Positions 7,680-19,720 of a stretch of DNA of 64,000 bases are shown one piece after another. Below the pieces are notes generated by a model, which was not told the DNA's origin, did not search any database, and was given only the letters and a program-made list of their open reading frames with translations. The stretch is from an uncultured Dechloromonas sp. Lineage in GTDB: Bacteria > Pseudomonadota > Gammaproteobacteria > Burkholderiales > Rhodocyclaceae. Both the position numbers and the translations under genes were made by a program. How positions within the stretch are numbered: position 1 is the first letter of the stretch; every line of letters begins with the position of its first letter. Where the stretch lies: positions 62,001-126,000 of the forward strand of contig NZ_CAMFKO010000005.1 in assembly GCF_945957265.1 (NCBI RefSeq). Reading direction: 5' to 3'.

Positions 7680-8168
7680 TCAGGCCAGGGCGACCTCGAC
7701 CACCTTGGGGTGCAGCGCGCGCAGGATGTCGTGCGGGTGGATGCCGACCAGGAAGCCGCGCCGGCCGCCGTTGATGTAGATCAGCGGCAGGTCGAGGATG
7801 CTTTTCTCGATATGCACCGGCATCGCCTTCTTGGTGCCGAAGGGGCTGGTGCCGCCGACCAGGAAGCCGGTGTGGCGATTGGCGACCTCGGGCTTGCAGG
7901 GCTCGATCTTCTTGCAGCCGATCTGGCGGGCGAGTTCCTTGGTCGACACCTTGCGGTCGCCGTGCATCAGCACGATCAGCGGCTTGGCGTTCTCGTCCTC
8001 GAAGATCAGCGTCTTGACCACGGCGTGTTCGTCCACATTCAGCTCGCGGGCCGACACCTTGGTGCCGCCGTGTTCCTCGTAGGCGTAAAGATGCGTGGAA
8101 AAGGGAATCTTGCTGGCCTTGAGGAACTTGGTGGCCTGGGTTTCGGGGGCGTGTTCGGTCTTGCTCAT
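7680..8168 (-). CDS. ybaK: Cys-tRNA(Pro)/Cys-tRNA(Cys) deacylase YbaK
   Basis: A 162-residue YbaK/EbsC-family editing enzyme that hydrolyses mischarged Cys-tRNA(Pro). Characteristic segments are [14 protein letters not shown], the YEEHGG motif, [24 protein letters not shown] with the catalytic Lys region, and [15 protein letters not shown]. Length matches the family. Its ATG overlaps the stop codon of the upstream histidine kinase by 4 bases (ATGA), so the two are translationally coupled, which is an unusual pairing. Confidence 0.92.
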   Translation of the reverse strand: MSKTEHAPETQATKFLKASKIPFSTHLYAYEEHGGTKVSARELNVDEHAVVKTLIFEDENAKPLIVLMHGDRKVSTKELARQIGCKKIEPCKPEVANRHTGFLVGGTSPFGTKKAMPVHIEKSILDLPLIYINGGRRGFLVGIHPHDILRALHPKVVEVALA

Positions 8169-10060
8169 GAGTTTTCGTTAACGGGAGTGAGCCACTTGAG
8201 TAGCGTGGCATAGAAATGCCCGGGCTCGAAGGGCTTGGTCATGAAATCGTTCATGCCCGCTTCGAGGCAGCGCAGGCGATCTTCGGCGAAGGCGTTGGCG
8301 GTCATGGCGACGATGGGCACGCCGGCGCCGTTCGGCAGTTGCCGGATGCGGCGCGTCGCTTCCAGGCCATCCATGTTCGGCATCTGCATGTCCATCAGGA
8401 TCAGCGCGTAGTCCCGCTTGGTGGCGAGTTCCAGGGCGGCGGCGCCGTCTTCCGCCGGATCGACCTGCAGGCCGACATCCTGCAGCAGCATTTCGGCGAT
8501 TTCCCGGTTGATCGACTCATCCTCGGCGAGCAGGATGCGCGCCCCGGAAAATGCCCGTCGCAGGCAGGCTTCCGGCGATTCCGGCGGGTTGCCGGGAACG
8601 GGCTGTCCGTCCGCAGCGTCCTTGCCGAGCCGGGCGGTGATCCAGAAGGTGCTGCCAACGCCCGGGCTGCTTTCAACGCCGACGGAGCCGCCCATCAGCT
8701 CGGCCAGCTTGTGGTTGATGGAGAGGCCGAGGCCGGTGCCGCCGTATTTGCGGGTCGTGCTGCTGTCGGCCTGTTCGAAGGCGCGGAACAGCTTGTCCTG
8801 GATGTCGGGCGGGATGCCGATGCCGGTGTCGCGGACCTCCAGGCGCAGCAGCACGGCATCGCCCAGGTCCTGCGCGATGCTGGCGCGCAGGGTGACGCTG
8901 CCGCGCTCGGTGAATTTGATGGCATTGGTGGCGTAGTTGAGCAGCGCCTGCTGCAGGCGGGTCGGGTCGCCGCGCAGCCGCTTCGGCAATTCGTCGTGGC
9001 GGACCAGCAGTTGCAGATTCCGGGCGGCCGCCCGGTCGTGCAGCATGGCGGCCACGTTGTCGAGCAGGGTTTCGACGCAGACCGGTGATTCCTCCAGCGT
9101 CAGGCGGCCGGCCTCGATTTTCGACAGGTCGAGGATGGCGTTGATGACCTCGAGCAGGTGGTAGCCGGCGGCTTCCAGCTTGTCGAGCTGCTCGCGCTGG
9201 GCCGGCGAGAGTTCGCCCCGGCGGATCAGGTGGGCGAGGCCGGTGATGGCGGTCAGCGGGGTGCGAATCTCGTGACTCATGTTGGCCAGGAAGGCGCCCT
9301 TGGCCAGGCTGGCGGTTTCGGCCGCCGCCTTGGCGCGCTCCAGGTCGGCCGTGCGTTCGGCGACCAGGTCTTCGAGGTGTTTGCGGTGGCGCTGCAATTC
9401 GTTCTCGAACAGCATGCGTTCGGTTACGTCGCGGGAAATGCCGAAGGTGCCGATGATCTTGCCGGTACTGTCGTGCAGCGGGCCTTTGGTGACATAGAAG
9501 GTCTTGCGGCCGCCCTGCGTGTCGAGGTGTTCGTAGCGGTTCTCGACGACGCCATTGGCGATGATCCGGCGGTTGGTTTCGAGCAGTTCCTCGGCCTGGT
9601 CCCTGGGGAAGATGGCGAAATCGTCATGCCCGATCACTTCGTCGGCCGGTTTGCCGACGAAGTTGCTGGCGGCGCGGTTGAATACCAGGTAACGCCCCTC
9701 GCTGTCCTTGGCGAAAATGGCGTCGGTCGAACTGTCCGAAACGGTTTCGACCAGTTTCAGCGTATTGAACTGCTCCGCAATCGCCTTGCTGTACCGTCCC
9801 CAGTGGCGGCTGAGCAGGAAATAGAGCAGCAGGGAGGTGACCGCGACGAAGGCCCAGCCCTTGAGCGTGCTGATCCTGAGCATCTCGTCCGGGTCGGTCG
9901 TGAACAGCAGGATGGCCTTGTCGGAAAACAGGATCCAGGCAGCGGCAAAGGCGGCGTAGATCAGCACGATCTTGATCACGCCATGCCATTTGTCCTGCGG
10001 AAGTGAATTCGTGGGCATCGGGCTAGCCGGGTTGGCCGGGAAACGGGCATGCTGCTGCAT
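8165..10060 (-). CDS. Hybrid histidine kinase (2 TM, PAS, HisKA, HATPase, receiver)
   Basis: A 631-residue membrane hybrid sensor kinase. Two hydrophobic segments (about 27-50 and 68-87) are followed by a PAS domain (about 105-225, ending [13 protein letters not shown]), a coiled linker, the H-box [16 protein letters not shown], an ATPase domain ([29 protein letters not shown]) and a receiver domain (ILLAEDES, phospho-Asp in [11 protein letters not shown], Lys in MTKPFE). There is no Hpt domain, so phosphate may go to a separate Hpt protein. No cognate regulator is nearby. A start 14 codons later (10018) is possible; neither has a clear ribosome site. Confidence 0.9.
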   Translation of the reverse strand: MQQHARFPANPASPMPTNSLPQDKWHGVIKIVLIYAAFAAAWILFSDKAILLFTTDPDEMLRISTLKGWAFVAVTSLLLYFLLSRHWGRYSKAIAEQFNTLKLVETVSDSSTDAIFAKDSEGRYLVFNRAASNFVGKPADEVIGHDDFAIFPRDQAEELLETNRRIIANGVVENRYEHLDTQGGRKTFYVTKGPLHDSTGKIIGTFGISRDVTERMLFENELQRHRKHLEDLVAERTADLERAKAAAETASLAKGAFLANMSHEIRTPLTAITGLAHLIRRGELSPAQREQLDKLEAAGYHLLEVINAILDLSKIEAGRLTLEESPVCVETLLDNVAAMLHDRAAARNLQLLVRHDELPKRLRGDPTRLQQALLNYATNAIKFTERGSVTLRASIAQDLGDAVLLRLEVRDTGIGIPPDIQDKLFRAFEQADSSTTRKYGGTGLGLSINHKLAELMGGSVGVESSPGVGSTFWITARLGKDAADGQPVPGNPPESPEACLRRAFSGARILLAEDESINREIAEMLLQDVGLQVDPAEDGAAALELATKRDYALILMDMQMPNMDGLEATRRIRQLPNGAGVPIVAMTANAFAEDRLRCLEAGMNDFMTKPFEPGHFYATLLKWLTPVNENS

Positions 10061-10090
10061 TCGTCATGACAAGGCTATTGCGGCAAACCC

Positions 10091-10306
10091 TCAGCGCCCC
10101 GGCGGCGGGCTGGCGCGGCCGGTCAGGACCAGCAGCAGGCAGAAGCAGCCGAGCACCATGCCGCCGATGCCGATCTGCAGCAGGGTGACGATTTCGAAAC
10201 CCATCAGCCAGTGCTGTCCGCTGAGCCGGAGGGCGCCGGCGAACAGGCAGAGCAGCAGGCCGGCGATGCCGGCGAGGGTGCCGAGCGAACGTAGCGTGTC
10301 GGGCAT
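10091..10306 (-). CDS. Small two-helix membrane protein, function unknown
   Basis: A 71-residue hydrophobic protein with two predicted membrane helices (about 10-27 and 36-60) and a short polar tail (TGRASPPPGR). GGAGGAAA lies 6 bases before the ATG, which supports real translation. It lies immediately upstream of the hybrid kinase gene on the same strand and could be co-transcribed with it. I do not recognise the family. Confidence 0.65.
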   Translation of the reverse strand: MPDTLRSLGTLAGIAGLLLCLFAGALRLSGQHWLMGFEIVTLLQIGIGGMVLGCFCLLLVLTGRASPPPGR

Positions 10307-10393
10307 GGCAATTTCCTCCGATGGGCGACGATAAGGCGGATGATAGGGGCAAGCCGGGGACGTGGGAAGCGCCGGCCCAAGCCGAACCCGTCC

Positions 10394-11299
10394 TCAGCCG
10401 CGGGGATGGTGTTCCGCATGCAGGGTTTTCAGGCGCTCGCGGGCGACGTGGGTGTAGATCTGGGTGGTCGAAATGTCGGCATGGCCGAGCAGCAGCTGCA
10501 CCACGCGCAGGTCGGCGCCGTGGTTGAGCAGGTGGGTGGCGAAGGCGTGGCGCAGCACGTGCGGCGACAGCTTCGCCGGTTCGATGCCGGCGATCAGGGC
10601 GTAACGCTTGATCAGCTGCCAGAAGGCCTGGCGGGTCATGGCGCCGCCGCGGGCGGTGACGAACAGGGCGTCGCTCTGCTGGCCGCCGAGGATGTCCGGC
10701 CGCGCTTCGGCCAGGTAGCGCTTGATCCAGTCGACGGCCAGCTGGCCGAGCGGCACCAGGCGTTCCTTGCTGCCTTTGCCGAGGGCGCGCAGCACGCCGT
10801 CGGCGAGCGCCACTTCATGCAGTTTCAGGCCGACCAGTTCCGACACGCGCAGGCCGGTGGCGTAGATCGTTTCCAGCATGGCCCGGTCGCGCAGGCCGAG
10901 CGGGGTAGCGAGGTCGGGGGCGTCGAGCAGGGTTTCCACCTGCTTTTCCGACATGATCTTGGGCAGGCGCGACGGCAGCGTGGGGTTGGCCAGCTTCAGC
11001 GTCGGATCGGCGACCAGGCGGCCACGCCCGACCTGCCAGCGGTAGAAGCGGCGCAGCGTCGACAGGTAGCGGGCCTGCGAGCTGGCCTTGGCTTGCTGCG
11101 CCAGGTGGGCGATGAAACCGGTCAGCGTCGCTTCGCGGACATCGAGCAGCGGCTCGTGCGCCTGTTCGGCCAGCCATCCGGCCAGCCGGCCGAGGTCGGA
11201 GCGATAGCTGTCCAGCGTTGCCTTGGCCAGGCCGTCTTCCAGCCACAGGGCATCGCAGAAGTTGTCGATTTCGCCGAGATCAGCCGGCCGGGGAGGCAT
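10394..11299 (-). CDS. xerD: Tyrosine recombinase XerD
   Basis: A 301-residue site-specific recombinase that, with XerC, resolves chromosome dimers at dif. The N-terminal SAM-like domain (about 10-95) is followed by the catalytic domain with Arg in TGLRVSEL, Lys in LGKGSKERLVP, SPHVLRHAFATHLL (His-x-x-Arg), LLGHADISTTQ and the nucleophile Tyr in IYTHV. The set is complete and length is normal. The start overlaps the ogt end by 20 bases. No dif-like site was seen nearby, so this is the housekeeping enzyme rather than a mobile-element integrase. Confidence 0.95.
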   Translation of the reverse strand: MPPRPADLGEIDNFCDALWLEDGLAKATLDSYRSDLGRLAGWLAEQAHEPLLDVREATLTGFIAHLAQQAKASSQARYLSTLRRFYRWQVGRGRLVADPTLKLANPTLPSRLPKIMSEKQVETLLDAPDLATPLGLRDRAMLETIYATGLRVSELVGLKLHEVALADGVLRALGKGSKERLVPLGQLAVDWIKRYLAEARPDILGGQQSDALFVTARGGAMTRQAFWQLIKRYALIAGIEPAKLSPHVLRHAFATHLLNHGADLRVVQLLLGHADISTTQIYTHVARERLKTLHAEHHPRG

Positions 11300-11777
11300 C
11301 GATGCCTTCGTGGCGGAGCAGCCAGCGTTTGACGTCGAGCAGGAAGCCGCCGCGTTCGCGGGCGAAGCCGCCCAGCCCGCCGCCGGTGGCGACGACGCGA
11401 TGGCAGGGCACGACGAGCGGGTAGGGGTTCGATCCGCAGGCCTGGCCGACGGCGCGCGGCGCGTTGTGCAGCTTGCGGGCGACCTCGCCGTAGGTGTGCG
11501 TGTGGCCGGTGGGGATGGCCGAAATCTGCTCCCAGACGCGGCGCTGGAAGGGCGTGCCGGCCGGGCGCAGGGGCAGGCCGAAGGCGAAGTGCGGATCGGC
11601 GATGTAGGCCCGGAGCTGGCGAACCGCCTCGGCGGCCAGCGGCGTCGCCGGGGCGATTTCGGGGCGCGGCTCGAGAAAGTCGATGCCGGTGATCTCGTCG
11701 TCGTCGCATTGCACGCCGAGGCAGAAGCCGGGGGCGGCGACGACGGCCTGGTAGGTCTGGTTGGGGCGGGTCTGCAT
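11280..11777 (-). CDS. ogt: Methylated-DNA--protein-cysteine methyltransferase
   Basis: A 165-residue suicide repair enzyme that takes alkyl groups from O6-alkylguanine. The active-site segment NPYPLVVPCHRVV is intact, preceded by the helix-turn-helix part GTPFQRRVWEQISAIPTGHT and followed by GGLGGFARERGG. The start at 11777 lies 23 bases after the gcdH stop, with GGAG-like sequence before it. Length fits Ogt/MGMT. It forms a tight minus-strand run with gcdH upstream and xerD downstream. Confidence 0.93.
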   Translation of the reverse strand: MQTRPNQTYQAVVAAPGFCLGVQCDDDEITGIDFLEPRPEIAPATPLAAEAVRQLRAYIADPHFAFGLPLRPAGTPFQRRVWEQISAIPTGHTHTYGEVARKLHNAPRAVGQACGSNPYPLVVPCHRVVATGGGLGGFARERGGFLLDVKRWLLRHEGIDASPAG

Positions 11778-11800
11778 GGCGGAAAGCTCCTGGCGGCGGG

Positions 11801-12976
11801 TCAGAAAGCCGAAATCCCCGTCTGCGCCCGGCCGAGGATCAGCGCATGGACGTCGTGCGTGCCTTCGTAGGTATTCACGACTTCGAGGTTCACGACGTGG
11901 CGGATGACGCCGAAATCGTCCGAAATGCCGTTGCCGCCCAGCATGTCGCGCGCCGTGCGGGCGATGTCGAGCGCCTTGCCGCAGCTGTTGCGCTTCATCA
12001 TCGAGACGATTTCCGGCGTCGCGCTGCCGTCGTCCATCATGCGCCCGAGGCGCAGCGCGCCCTGGATGCCGAGGGTGATCTCGGTCTGCATGTCGGCCAG
12101 CTTCTTCTGCACCAGCTGGTTGGCGGCCAGCGGCTTGTCGAACTGCTTGCGCTCCAGCGTGTATTGGCGCGCCGTGTGCCAGCAGGCCTCGGCGGCGCCG
12201 AGGGCGCCCCAGGCGATGCCGTAGCGCGCCGCGTTGAGGCAGGTGAACGGTCCCTTGAGGCCGCTGACGCCGGGCAGCAGGTTCTCTTCCGGGACGAACA
12301 CCTCGTCCATGACGATCTCGCCGGTGACCGCGGTGCGCAGCCCGACCTTGCCGTGGATGACCGGCGCCGACAGCCCGGCCATGCCCTTGTCGAGGATGAA
12401 GCCGCGGATCACGTCGGCGTCGTCCTTGGCCCAGACGACGAAGACATCGGCAATCGGCGCATTGGAAATCCAGTTCTTGCTGCCCGACAGTTTCCAGCCG
12501 CCCGGCACGGCGCGCGCGCGGGTGGCCAGGCTGCCCGGGTCGGAACCGGAGTTCGGCTCGGTCAGGCCGAAGCAGCCGATCCACTCGCCCTTGCCCAGCT
12601 TGGGCAGGTATTTCTGCTTCTGTTCGTCGGAACCAAAGGCAAAGATGGGCAGCATGACCAGCGAGGATTGGACGCTGAGCATGGTGCGGTAGCCGGAGTC
12701 GATGCGCTCGATCTCGCGGGCGATCAGGCCGTAGGAAACGTAGTTCAGGCCGGCGCCGCCGAAGCGTGGCGGCAGCGTCGGGCCGAGCAGGCCCATGTCG
12801 CCCATTTCGCGGAAAATCGCCGGGTCCACCGTCTCGTGGCGGAAGGCGTCGCGCACGCGCGGTTTCAGGGCCTTTTCGGCGAAGCTGCGCGCGGCGTTGC
12901 GCACCTGGCGCTCGTCGGCGGCCAGCTGGCTGTCGAGCAGCAGCGGGTCTTCCCAGTTGAAGGTCGGTTTGCTCAT
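11801..12976 (-). CDS. gcdH: Glutaryl-CoA dehydrogenase
   Basis: A 391-residue acyl-CoA dehydrogenase that oxidises and decarboxylates glutaryl-CoA to crotonyl-CoA (lysine/tryptophan or aromatic degradation), with FAD. The family signatures are [15 protein letters not shown] for substrate and flavin contact, the GcdH-type [14 protein letters not shown], and the terminal [20 protein letters not shown], which holds the catalytic Glu. Length is normal for GcdH. GAGGAGAC precedes the ATG. No other degradation gene is adjacent. Confidence 0.92.
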   Translation of the reverse strand: MSKPTFNWEDPLLLDSQLAADERQVRNAARSFAEKALKPRVRDAFRHETVDPAIFREMGDMGLLGPTLPPRFGGAGLNYVSYGLIAREIERIDSGYRTMLSVQSSLVMLPIFAFGSDEQKQKYLPKLGKGEWIGCFGLTEPNSGSDPGSLATRARAVPGGWKLSGSKNWISNAPIADVFVVWAKDDADVIRGFILDKGMAGLSAPVIHGKVGLRTAVTGEIVMDEVFVPEENLLPGVSGLKGPFTCLNAARYGIAWGALGAAEACWHTARQYTLERKQFDKPLAANQLVQKKLADMQTEITLGIQGALRLGRMMDDGSATPEIVSMMKRNSCGKALDIARTARDMLGGNGISDDFGVIRHVVNLEVVNTYEGTHDVHALILGRAQTGISAF

Positions 12977-13049
12977 GCGCTGTCTCCTCGCGTTATTCTT
13001 TTCATGCCGCCGGGCGGGGCCGTCCTTCGGACAACCCCGGCTGGCGGGG

Positions 13050-14306
13050 TCAGGCGCGCACGTGCCCGTCGCCGAGCACCACCCACTTCTGGCTGGTCAG
13101 GCCTTCCAGGCCGACCGGGCCGCGGGCGTGGATCTTGTCGGTGGAAATGCCGATCTCGGCGCCCAGGCCGTATTCGAACCCGTCGGCGAAGCGCGTCGAG
13201 GCGTTGATCATCACCGAGCTGGAGTCGACCTCGCGCAGGAAGCGCATGGCCTTCGGATGGTTGTCGGTGACGATGGCTTCGGTGTGCTTGGACGAGTACT
13301 GGTTGATGTGGGCGATCGCCTCGTCGATGCCGGCGACGACCTTGACCGAGATGATCGGCGCCAGGAACTCGGTGTAATAGTCTTCCTCGGTAGCCGGCAC
13401 GGCTTCCTTGACCAGCGCGCAGGTTTCCGGGCAGCCGCGGATCTCGACGCCCTTGCCGGTGAGCATGGCGGCGATGGCCGGCAGCTGGGCGGCGGCGACG
13501 GAACGGGCGACGAGCAGCGACTCGGCGGTGTTGCAGGTGCCGTAGCGCTGGGTCTTGGCGTTCTCGACGATCCTCAGCGCCTTGGCCGGATCGGCCTCGT
13601 CGTCGATATAGACGTGGCAGTTGCCGTCCAGGTGCTGGATCATCGGCACCCGCGATTCGGCGAGCAGGCGGGCGATCAGGCCCTTGCCGCCGCGCGGCAC
13701 GATGACGTCGACGAATTCGCGCATGGTGATCAGCTCGCCGACGGCGGCGCGGTCGGTGGTGTCCACGACCTGCACCGCATCGGCCGGCAGCCCGGCGGCC
13801 TGCAGGGCTTCATGGACCAGGCGGGCGATGGCGCGGTTGCAGTGGATGGCTTCCGAGCCGCCGCGCAGGATGGCGGCGTTGCCGGACTTCAGGCACAGGG
13901 CGGCGGCATCGGCGGTGACGTTCGGGCGGGCTTCGTAGATGATGCCGATGACGCCCAGCGGGACGCGCATCTTGCCGATCTGGATGCCGCTCGGGCGGAA
14001 CTTGAAATCGCTCATTTCGCCGATCGGGTCGGGCAGCGTGGCGACCTGCTCGACGCCTTCGGCCATGTTGTCGACGCCCTTGTCGGTCAGCGTCAGGCGG
14101 TCGACCATCGCCGGCTCCAGGCCGGCGGCGCGGGCCGCGTCGAGATCCTGGGCGTTGGCGGCGAGCAGTGCCGCCTTTTTCCGACGAATGGCCGCCGCCA
14201 GCGCCATCAGCGCGGCATTCTTCTCGGCCGTCGACGCCGAGGCCAGGCGGCGCGAGGCGGCACGGGCCTGGCGGCCGACGGTGTGCATGTATTCCTTGAT
14301 ATCCAT
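13050..14306 (-). CDS. proA: Gamma-glutamyl phosphate reductase ProA
   Basis: An enzyme of about 418 residues that reduces gamma-glutamyl phosphate to glutamate semialdehyde in proline synthesis. The aldehyde-dehydrogenase-like fold is marked by [18 protein letters not shown], the catalytic-Cys segment [15 protein letters not shown], and the C-terminal [28 protein letters not shown] (seen in parts). The family start is MDIKEYM at 14306; an in-frame ATG three codons earlier (14315) is an alternative. In related bacteria it follows holA; here a small plus-strand gene separates them. Confidence 0.95.
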   Translation of the reverse strand: MDIKEYMHTVGRQARAASRRLASASTAEKNAALMALAAAIRRKKAALLAANAQDLDAARAAGLEPAMVDRLTLTDKGVDNMAEGVEQVATLPDPIGEMSDFKFRPSGIQIGKMRVPLGVIGIIYEARPNVTADAAALCLKSGNAAILRGGSEAIHCNRAIARLVHEALQAAGLPADAVQVVDTTDRAAVGELITMREFVDVIVPRGGKGLIARLLAESRVPMIQHLDGNCHVYIDDEADPAKALRIVENAKTQRYGTCNTAESLLVARSVAAAQLPAIAAMLTGKGVEIRGCPETCALVKEAVPATEEDYYTEFLAPIISVKVVAGIDEAIAHINQYSSKHTEAIVTDNHPKAMRFLREVDSSSVMINASTRFADGFEYGLGAEIGISTDKIHARGPVGLEGLTSQKWVVLGDGHVRA

Positions 14307-14421
14307 CGTAGTCATCGTCGTGCGAGTAAAGGAACATTATAGCCAGACAAATTAGAGGGAACTTCTGTAACCGGGTAAACTCTTATCCCCAACAAATTCA
14401 GGGTTATCCATCGAGGAACAG

Positions 14422-14670
14422 ATGGCAGAAAAATTGATACTGCCGGCCGAGGTCAAGGTCTGTGCAACGTGCAGCTACTGGGATGGCGAACGCCAGGTGG
14501 ATGCGGAAATGAAGCTGGTGGTGGTTTCCGACGAGTGCGAAGGCGAGTGCCTGGTCCAGGAAAAGACCAAGCCGGGTCTGCACGACGTGCGTCAGGAATG
14601 CTCCTGCATCTGGGAAGACATCGAGCCGGATGCGCCGGCCGAACAATCCGCGGCGCAGCCCGGGCAGTAA
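14422..14670 (+). CDS. Small cysteine-rich protein, function unknown
   Basis: An 82-residue soluble protein with six Cys: CATC near residue 14, CEGEC near residues 39-43, and CSC near residues 60-62, plus an acidic tail. The pattern suggests metal binding or a redox role. GAGGAAC lies 4 bases before the ATG. It is the only plus-strand gene in this stretch, divergent from proA and convergent with holA. I do not recognise the family. Its strong ribosome site and conserved-looking Cys pattern argue that it is real. Confidence 0.7.
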   Translation: MAEKLILPAEVKVCATCSYWDGERQVDAEMKLVVVSDECEGECLVQEKTKPGLHDVRQECSCIWEDIEPDAPAEQSAAQPGQ

Positions 14671-14717
14671 GCGGCCGCAACGGGTTTTCCCGGCCGGGCG
14701 GCGCCCGGCCTCCCGGA

Positions 14718-15728
14718 CTAAATCCTCGCCGTCGTCAGCCGCAATCCGAGGCGCAGGAACTCTTCCCACACATTGCCCTGCCCGATGCCCTTGACCAGGC
14801 GGTCGATCTTGCCGGCGTGCTTGAGCGCGGCTTCGAGCGCCGGGCTGTTCAGGCGCTGCAGGGCTTTCTTGACCGGCACGGCGCGCGGTCCCCACACCTT
14901 GGCATCCTTGAGTAGCTGATCGACCGGCCGGCCGGCGTCCATGCCGGCGCGGATGACGGTCAGCGCGCGGATTTCCTCGCTCATCGCCCACAGCACCAGC
15001 GGCGGCGCCTCGCCTTCCTGCATCAGGCCGTCCAGCGTCCGGGTCAGGCGGCCGATGTCGCCGGCGAGCAGCGCCTCGCGCAGGCCTTCGATGTCGTAGC
15101 GGGCGACGTTGAGCACGGCATCGCGAATCTGCGCCATGCTCAGCTGGCCGGCGGGATAGAGCAGGCCGAGCTTCTGGATTTCCTGGTGGGCGGCGAGCAG
15201 GTTGCCCTCGACGCGCTCGGCGACGAACTTCAGGCTGTCCAGGTCGGCGCTCTGCTGCTGGCGGCGCAGGCGGCCGGCGATCCAGCCGGGCAGTTCGGCG
15301 AGCGGCGGGGCGTTGAGCTTGAGCGCGACGCCGGCATTGACCAGCGCCGTGAACCAGGCCGCCTTTTCCTCGCGCCAGTCGAGCTCGGGCAGGGTGACGA
15401 GCAGCATGTTGTCGGGCGACAGGTTCTGGCACCACTGCTGCAGCGCCGCGCTGCCTTCCTTGCCGACCTTGCCGGTCGGGACGCGCAGGTCGATCAGCTT
15501 CTTGTCGCCGAACAGGGACATGTTGCCGCCGGCGGCGAGCAGCTGGCCCCAGTCGAACTGCGGCAGCACGGTCAGCACCTCGCGCTCGCTGTAGCCCTGC
15601 TGGCGGGCCTTGGCGCGGATGGCGTCGGCTGCTTCGAGGACGAGCAGCGGCTCGTCGCCGTACAGCACGTAGAGCGGACGCAGCTCGCGCTCGAGGTGCG
15701 CGGCGAGTTGTTCGCCCTTGAGCAGCAT
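14718..15728 (-). CDS. holA: DNA polymerase III delta subunit HolA
   Basis: A 336-residue clamp-loader subunit that opens the beta clamp. The N-terminal AAA-like domain begins LYVLYGDEPLLVLEAADAIR; LLVTLPELDWRE and the C-terminal collar helices follow. Length is typical. Its first base overlaps the last base of lptE, and the order leuS-lptE-holA is the standard operon in beta- and gammaproteobacteria. Confidence 0.95.
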   Translation of the reverse strand: MLLKGEQLAAHLERELRPLYVLYGDEPLLVLEAADAIRAKARQQGYSEREVLTVLPQFDWGQLLAAGGNMSLFGDKKLIDLRVPTGKVGKEGSAALQQWCQNLSPDNMLLVTLPELDWREEKAAWFTALVNAGVALKLNAPPLAELPGWIAGRLRRQQQSADLDSLKFVAERVEGNLLAAHQEIQKLGLLYPAGQLSMAQIRDAVLNVARYDIEGLREALLAGDIGRLTRTLDGLMQEGEAPPLVLWAMSEEIRALTVIRAGMDAGRPVDQLLKDAKVWGPRAVPVKKALQRLNSPALEAALKHAGKIDRLVKGIGQGNVWEEFLRLGLRLTTARI

Positions 15729-16261
15729 TACTCGTCTTCCGCGGCGTCGGGGTTCTTCGGCTTGATGATGCTCAGCCGGCGCATGATCTGGTTGACCAGG
15801 TCGTTGTTCATGTCGCGCCAGAGCAGGCCTTCTTCCAGGTCCTTGGCGAGCACGTTCGAGTCGTCGAAGGTGATGTCGCGGGTCAGGTTGATTTCATTGG
15901 GCGGCACCAGCACCTGGCCCTTCTGGTTGACCACCCGGAAGCGGTAGTCGAGCTGCAGGCGATATTCGCGCACGCGGCCCTGGGCGTTGACGCTGAGAAT
16001 GGTCTTCTGCCGCGTGTCGCTGAGCTGCTGGAAGATGGCGTCGGCTTCCTTGGCCTCGTCGACGATGGTCGTGCTGCCGCTGGCCTTGATGTAGCGCTGC
16101 AGCCAGATATTCACCTCGGCCGTGTCGGGCAGCGCGATGTGCATCGTGGTGTAAGGCAGGTTGCCGCTGCCCACGCCGCGCAGATGGAAACCGCAGCCGG
16201 CCAGGCCGGCGGCGAGGATCAGGGCGAGCAGGGGGCGCAAGAGCGGGCGCAACAGCGGCAT
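15728..16261 (-). CDS. lptE: LPS-assembly lipoprotein LptE
   Basis: A 177-residue outer-membrane lipoprotein that plugs the LptD barrel during lipopolysaccharide export. The signal peptide ends with the lipobox LAGC (Cys at about residue 22) followed by GFHLRGV, the hallmark start of mature LptE. The rest (DYRFRVVNQKGQVLVPP, DITFDDSNVLAKDLEEGLLW) matches the family, and length is normal. It sits 9 bases after leuS and overlaps holA by one base. Confidence 0.94.
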   Translation of the reverse strand: MPLLRPLLRPLLALILAAGLAGCGFHLRGVGSGNLPYTTMHIALPDTAEVNIWLQRYIKASGSTTIVDEAKEADAIFQQLSDTRQKTILSVNAQGRVREYRLQLDYRFRVVNQKGQVLVPPNEINLTRDITFDDSNVLAKDLEEGLLWRDMNNDLVNQIMRRLSIIKPKNPDAAEDE

Positions 16262-16270
16262 GGGGCTTCC

Positions 16271-19117
<2,847 letters not shown>

Positions 19118-19131
19118 TCAGCGTCGCCCGG

Positions 19132-19482
19132 TCACGCCACTTTTTTTTGCGGGTACATGTTGTCCCAGGTGTTCTGCCAGTAGCGATAGGCGTTCTGCGC
19201 CGCCACGATCGACAACATGGACATGCGGGTCTGGTGGCGCCACATCCAGGACATTTGCGGGGCCGGGGTCAGGTTGTAGGCCGGCGCGTTGCCGACTTCG
19301 TCCTCGACGATGGACAGAAAGCGTTCGACGCTCAGGCCCCAGAATTCGGAGCCTTCGGCCTTGCCGGTGAGGTATTCTGCCTCGCTGGCCGCACGGCGCC
19401 ACAGTTTCAGGGCGAGTTCGTCGGAAATGCCCGCCTTCCGGGCGACCCAGGGCAGGATCATGGGGGCGTTCATGCTGTTCAT
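19132..19482 (-). CDS. Conserved-looking small soluble protein, possible PHA link
   Basis: A 116-residue protein with an Ala/Trp-rich helical core (PWVARKAGISDELALKLWRR, EAEYLTGKAEGSEFWGLSVE, MSWMWRHQTRMSMLSIVAAQ). There is no signal peptide or obvious membrane helix. AAGGAGAG lies 6 bases before the ATG, which fixes the start. Its upstream region is unusually AT-rich and has a TATACT -10 at 19582-19587, followed by TGCACTGCA, a palindrome of the form TGC-N3-GCA like those described for the polyhydroxyalkanoate regulator PhaR. That would fit a granule-associated role, but this is inference and I do not recognise the protein family. Confidence 0.75.
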   Translation of the reverse strand: MNSMNAPMILPWVARKAGISDELALKLWRRAASEAEYLTGKAEGSEFWGLSVERFLSIVEDEVGNAPAYNLTPAPQMSWMWRHQTRMSMLSIVAAQNAYRYWQNTWDNMYPQKKVA

Positions 19483-19553
19483 TACTACTCTCCTTTTACG
19501 TTGCGGCGGTAACCGCTTATTAGGTAAGACTGCCTTGTGGGCGAAAGGTTTTG

Positions 19554-19587
19554 TGCACTGCAATATTTTTTTGTTGATGGAAGTATA
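19554..19587 (-). promoter_or_regulatory. Promoter of the small protein gene with TGC-N3-GCA palindrome
   Basis: A -10-like TATACT (19582-19587, minus strand) is followed about 20 bases downstream by TGCACTGCA (19554-19562), so a protein bound there would block transcription start or early elongation. The 238-base divergent region to uvrD is AT-rich compared with its surroundings and holds no other gene. Confidence 0.4.
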
Positions 19588-19720
19588 CGGGTGCGGCGAA
19601 GCGCTGTCTGTGAAAAAATGCATGGATTTTGCGAGTGGCGTTGCGCGAATGCAACGGCTGGGCAAGTGCATTTGCCAATGGCATGCATGTTTATGATTCC
19701 ATTTGGGATTTTGGTATTTT

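Noticed and set aside
10394-11299. A mobile-element integrase
   Set aside because: The protein fits housekeeping XerD in length and motifs, lies among core genes and has no attachment repeats.
14383-14412. Two DnaA-box-like sequences (TTATCCCCA and TTATCCATC) between proA and the Cys-rich gene
   Set aside because: Only two imperfect copies, with no AT-rich unwinding region, dnaA, dnaN or gidA nearby. Not an origin.
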